The position numbers and the translations under genes are program-made. 64,000 nucleotides of DNA, taken from NCBI RefSeq assembly GCF_003002825.1, contig NZ_PVTE01000003.1, positions 310,001-374,000 on the forward strand, given 5' to 3'. Under the pieces are notes generated by a model. The model was given only the letters and a program-made list of their open reading frames with translations, made no database searches and was not told where the DNA came from. Below are positions 59,396 to 64,000 of the stretch, piece after piece. Source of the stretch: Spirosoma oryzae (GTDB lineage Bacteria; Bacteroidota; Bacteroidia; Cytophagales; Spirosomataceae). Positions within the stretch are counted from its first letter, which is position 1. Every line of letters begins with the position of its first letter.

Positions 59396-61060
59396 TTAGG
59401 GGCGGCTGGCGGCTGCCGGGCCGAATTTAGTACCAAAGAAATCACCAGTGTTCCAGACCGGACGAGCGTCGGCCTGGGCGGTGAGATAACCAATCAGAAA
59501 CTGGAGTTGTGCATGGCGTCCGGCGGCTGTCCAGTCGAAGGGCTGGTTCATGTCGTCCTGTGGTGTATGATAAATCGTAGCCCGCCACGCGAGGTTCAGT
59601 TTCGTACCATCGCGATCATCACCGGTAGTCGAGCCGCTTTTAATGTAAATAGCCGGAACACCCTGCCGCACAAAACTAAAATGGTCAGAGCGCATAAACA
59701 CCGCCTGCTCGGGGATCGGGTCAGGCGCAATCTTGACGCCGACAAAGCGCGCAGCCGTGTTTACCGACCGGCCCATACTCGAATGCTGAGCCCCGTAGGG
59801 TACGATGTCGAGCAGCGGGTGGAAGAAAAACGGCATGTCGAGCGTCAGGTTAGCGATGATCCTGTCTTTCGGCACGGTCGGGTTGGTCGCGAAATAATCG
59901 GAGCCGAGCAGGCCCATCTCCTCCCCCGTCACCCCCACGAACAGAATCGACCGGCGCGGGGCCGTGGGCAGCGACGCCAGCAAGCGGGCGGTTTCGAGAT
60001 TGATCGCCGTTCCCGACGCGTTGTCGTGTGCGCCGTTGAAAATGGAGTCGCCTTTTACCGGCTGACCAACCCCCAGGTGATCGAGGTGGGATACGTAAAC
60101 GACGTATTCGTTTTTCAGCGCGGGGTCAGAGCCGGGCAATACCGCGACTACGTTTTCCCCAATCAGCCCGTCGTTTTGTTCGGTTTCCGTATGGGCGTTA
60201 ACCGACAGCGGCAGCGGAACCGGCGTAATGGCTCCTTTGCGGGTCTGCGTGATTGCATCCAGAAAGGGCACTGACGCGCCATCGAACAGCAGTCGGGCGG
60301 TCGAATCGCTCAGTGACCCAACGACGCGCAGTTCCGGGAACGTACGCTGCGCTTTCCCCCTGGCGTCGGTCCAACGATACGTTGCCTGCCGGGCGCGGGG
60401 CGAAGCGGCCATGATGCGCGACCCAACGTCCGATGGTAGGCTAAACGTCAGCAAGCCAACAGCGCCGTGCGTTGCCGCCAGTTCTGCCTTGGCCGACCCA
60501 AAATAGGCCCGTTCGTTCGAAGGGAAGCTGGCCGGTGCGCCGTTGACACACACGACAATCTTACCCCGTACGTCCACGCCCTTGTAATCGTCGTGTCCCA
60601 GTTCAGGCGCTTCGATGCCGTAGCCCATAAACACCAGTGGTGCCGACACATCGCTTGTTTCGTTACCAAAATTGGGGCTTAGTATATACTGCTTGCCGTA
60701 GGTCATGGGCAGTTCCCGCCCGTTTCGCACGAAGGTCAGTCGGCTGCGGTCTTCACGGACCTGCGCCCGGCGTAACGGCACGGCCTGCCGGTACGTACCT
60801 TTCTCGCCCGCCGGTTTAAAGCCGAAGCCTTTCAGTTGCTGCTCTACGTATCGGGCCGCCATCGCATAGCCTTCCGAGCCAGGTTTCCGTCCTTTCAGCT
60901 TGTCGTCGGACAGGTAGCGCATGTGCATTTCGATATTCCTGGGCTGTACCGACCGGGCTGTTTTCTGGATAGCGACGGGTAAACTATCGGTGGCTGTCTG
61001 CGCCTGTAGCTGACTGATGGACAGCGCAGTAATAAGAAGCAAAATGGATGGTTTGCGCAC
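59396..61060 (-). CDS. M28-family metallopeptidase
   Basis: A 554-residue exported peptidase. The signal is VRKPSILLLITALSISQLQAQ. A protease-associated (PA) domain lies about 100-260, and the M28 catalytic domain has YVSHLDHLG, GAHDNASGTAINLE, GEEMGLLGS, LDMPFF and a late YHTPQDD. The metal ligands His, Asp, Glu, Asp and His are present, so it is likely an active zinc aminopeptidase. The GTG at 61060 is chosen; an ATG at 61108 would begin inside a TTTACGG-type repeat arm and push the signal peptide inward. Confidence 0.88.
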   Translation of the reverse strand: MRKPSILLLITALSISQLQAQTATDSLPVAIQKTARSVQPRNIEMHMRYLSDDKLKGRKPGSEGYAMAARYVEQQLKGFGFKPAGEKGTYRQAVPLRRAQVREDRSRLTFVRNGRELPMTYGKQYILSPNFGNETSDVSAPLVFMGYGIEAPELGHDDYKGVDVRGKIVVCVNGAPASFPSNERAYFGSAKAELAATHGAVGLLTFSLPSDVGSRIMAASPRARQATYRWTDARGKAQRTFPELRVVGSLSDSTARLLFDGASVPFLDAITQTRKGAITPVPLPLSVNAHTETEQNDGLIGENVVAVLPGSDPALKNEYVVYVSHLDHLGVGQPVKGDSIFNGAHDNASGTAINLETARLLASLPTAPRRSILFVGVTGEEMGLLGSDYFATNPTVPKDRIIANLTLDMPFFFHPLLDIVPYGAQHSSMGRSVNTAARFVGVKIAPDPIPEQAVFMRSDHFSFVRQGVPAIYIKSGSTTGDDRDGTKLNLAWRATIYHTPQDDMNQPFDWTAAGRHAQLQFLIGYLTAQADARPVWNTGDFFGTKFGPAAASRP

Positions 61061-61065
61061 GTTGA

Positions 61066-61187
61066 GAAACGGGTTTTCGGTATACGATTTTCGGTACAGG
61101 GCTATCATTTTTCAGTACAGCAATACATGGAGACGGTTTATCGCTGCATTACCGTAAACTAAAAACCGAAAACCATATACCGAAACT
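61066..61187. repeat. TTTACGG-type intergenic inverted repeat, copy 5
   Basis: The left arm (about 61070-61098) has GGGTTTTCGGTATACGATTT and the right arm (about 61150-61187) has ACCGTAAACTAAAAACCGAA. The arms are more separated than in other copies. It lies between the M28 peptidase and the flavoprotein genes. Confidence 0.7.
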
Positions 61188-62632
61188 TACCCCTGCGCCA
61201 GCGCGAACGGAACGGGCTTGTCGAATACATCGGCAAGGGCGACGCGGGCCGCGTGGTAGCCACACATGCCGTGTACACCACCCCCTGGTGGCGTCGAGGA
61301 AGAACAAATATACAACCCATCCGCCGAGGTTTTATAGGGCGACAGGCTGATGACGGGTCGGGTGAAGAGCTGGCTAATGTCGATCATACCGCCGTTGATG
61401 TCGCCCCCGATGTAGTTGGGGTTGTACGTTTCCATCTGCACCGTGTTCATCGTGTGGCGCGCCAGAATACGGTCGCGGAAGCCGGGCGCAAACCGCTCGA
61501 TCTGCCGTTCGATCACGTCCGTCTGATCAACCGTCGAGCCATTGGGTACGTGGCAGTAGGCCCAGGCGGTATGCTTTCCGGCCGGAGCCCGCGTATTATC
61601 GAACAGGCTTTGCTGCGCCAGCAGGACATACGGTTTATCGGGATGCTTACCATCCGCAACGGCCTGTTCAGCCGCCGTGATCTCGTCGAGCGTACCGCCG
61701 AGGTGAATTGTTCCGGCCTGCCGGCAATCGGTATTGGTAAACGGAATCGGGCCGTCGAGCGCCCAATCGACTTTAAAGACACCGAAGCCGTAGCGGTAGT
61801 TTTCCAGTTGTCGGCGGTAAAGGCCCGAAAAGCGATCACCAGCGATCTGGAGGATTTGCTTCGGTGTCAGGTCGAAGAGAACAGCCCGCGCCGGCGGAAT
61901 ATCCTGCATTGAGCGTACCATCCGGTCGGTCTCGATTGTCCCGCCGATGGACTGAAAATAGCCTGCCAGCGCGTTGGCGATCTGCTGTGAACCACCCACC
62001 GGCACCGGCCAATTGTGCAGATGCCCGGCCGCCATCAGTACCAGCGCGATCGCCGAAGTCGTCAGATTCGTCAGTGGCTGAATGGCGTGCGCAGCCATCC
62101 CGGCAAACAGCGCCTGCGCTTCTTCGGTCTGAAACCGTTTTGTCAGCAACGTAACCGGCGGCAGGGCACTCAGCCCGAAACTCGCCATGTCGACCGGGTG
62201 CTTTGGCCAGCGCAACGGCCCCAGTACGTCGCTCGCCATCGTCGGCCAGTCGTTCACAATCGGCCCCATCAGGCTGGCATAGGTCTTCCCGTCTTCGCCC
62301 AACCCGGTAGCCGTATCGGTCACCGATCCGCATAAAACAGCCGCCCGCCCGCCATCAAGGGGATGCGCAGCCGCAACGGGTGGACTGGTAAATGTCAGGC
62401 CGAAGTCAGCCAGTGGCAACGTCTGAAAAAAGGGTGAACCGACTCCCAGCGGATGGATGGCCGAGCAGACGTCGTGGTGAAAACCAGGCATCGTCAGTTC
62501 AGCCGTGCGCATGCCGCCCCCGACGGTCGGCTTTCCTTCCAGCAGCAGTACCCCCAGCCCGGCGCGTTGCAGCGTAATGGCCGCGCTCAGCCCATTCGGT
62601 CCCGACCCGACGACAACGGCATCGTAGTGCAT
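61187..62632 (-). CDS. Phytoene-dehydrogenase-like FAD oxidoreductase
   Basis: A 481-residue flavoprotein. The FAD motif is VVVGSGPNGLSAAITLQRAG at residues 6-25, and a C-terminal FAD-contact region DGLYICSSSTPPGGGVHGMCGYHAA follows. It belongs to the CrtI/PYROXD2-like group (carotenoid desaturase or ketolase relatives), including a GSQQIANALAGYFQSIGG segment. No other carotenoid genes are nearby, so a carotenoid role is only possible. Between two TTTACGG-type repeats. Confidence 0.82.
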   Translation of the reverse strand: MHYDAVVVGSGPNGLSAAITLQRAGLGVLLLEGKPTVGGGMRTAELTMPGFHHDVCSAIHPLGVGSPFFQTLPLADFGLTFTSPPVAAAHPLDGGRAAVLCGSVTDTATGLGEDGKTYASLMGPIVNDWPTMASDVLGPLRWPKHPVDMASFGLSALPPVTLLTKRFQTEEAQALFAGMAAHAIQPLTNLTTSAIALVLMAAGHLHNWPVPVGGSQQIANALAGYFQSIGGTIETDRMVRSMQDIPPARAVLFDLTPKQILQIAGDRFSGLYRRQLENYRYGFGVFKVDWALDGPIPFTNTDCRQAGTIHLGGTLDEITAAEQAVADGKHPDKPYVLLAQQSLFDNTRAPAGKHTAWAYCHVPNGSTVDQTDVIERQIERFAPGFRDRILARHTMNTVQMETYNPNYIGGDINGGMIDISQLFTRPVISLSPYKTSADGLYICSSSTPPGGGVHGMCGYHAARVALADVFDKPVPFALAQG

Positions 62633-62725
62633 AAGTTTTCGGTTTACGGTTTACAGTATTTGGTTTACGGTTGGCCACCGTGTAACGGACCACCGTAAAC
62701 CGAATACTATAAACCGTAAACCCAC
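62633..62725. repeat. TTTACGG-type intergenic inverted repeat, copy 6
   Basis: The left arm (about 62636-62673) has TTTTCGGTTTACGGTTTACA and the right arm (about 62691-62721) has ACCGTAAACCGAATACTATA. It fills the gap between the carboxylase and flavoprotein genes on the minus strand. Confidence 0.75.
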
Positions 62726-62728
62726 CTA

Positions 62729-64000
<1,272 letters not shown>

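Overview
The window looks like chromosomal DNA of an aerobic, polysaccharide-degrading Bacteroidota of the Cytophagales, most like Spirosoma or a close relative (inference). Support: two SusC/SusD pairs, an ECF sigma/FecR/STN-SusC module, type III and type II glutamine synthetases, DUF4197, DUF4159, DUF5916 and DUF3472 families, and TAnnTTTG -7 promoter elements instead of TATAAT. No rRNA, prophage, transposase or CRISPR was seen. Both edge genes are cut: a YffB-like reductase on the left and an acyl-CoA carboxylase beta subunit on the right.

Layout. 1-16 kb is mostly housekeeping: truncated haemoglobin, DUF4197 protein, cinA, a 2-oxoacid dehydrogenase E2, a HAD nucleotidase between two repeat arrays, a fatty acid desaturase, a minus-strand run moxR / CoxE-like VWA / rsmE / DUF4159, an acidic orphan protein, two unrelated glutamine synthetases, and mtaB. 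16-31 kb has surface lipoproteins, a GH63-like hydrolase followed by a glucose-dehydrogenase-like SDR, a secreted duplicated-domain protein, an aldehyde dehydrogenase, an XRE regulator with a degenerate S24-like tail, truA, a MobA-like nucleotidyltransferase, a GH2 enzyme and a PRISE-type reductase.

31-41 kb is a polysaccharide-utilisation locus: LacI-family regulator, divergent GH109 (NAD-dependent alpha-N-acetylgalactosaminidase-like) enzyme, SusC, SusD, DUF3472 lipoprotein and GHMP sugar kinase. Together they suggest capture of an amino-sugar or galactose-type glycan, its hydrolysis, and phosphorylation of the released sugar. 41-45 kb has two small lipoprotein genes, one interrupted by an in-frame stop, and a DUF5916 outer-membrane protein. 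45-54 kb is a second locus: ECF sigma factor, FecR anti-sigma, SusC with an STN signalling domain, SusD and a GH29 alpha-L-fucosidase, the classic trans-envelope signalling layout, aimed at fucosylated glycans.

54-64 kb holds tRNA-Leu(CAA), a MacB/FtsX permease, a cupin, a putative outer-membrane barrel with a duplicated N-terminal repeat, a class III aminotransferase, a two-gene HEPN module, an unlisted 38-residue membrane protein, an M28 peptidase, a phytoene-dehydrogenase-like flavoprotein and the carboxylase.

The most unusual non-coding content is palindromic DNA between genes: at least six copies of a TTTACGG-type inverted repeat, two arrays of TGAACTGTGATT...AATCACAGTTCA units around one gene, two long perfect palindromes (arms of 35 and 32 bases), and a 220-bp MITE-like block with 12-bp terminal inverted repeats.
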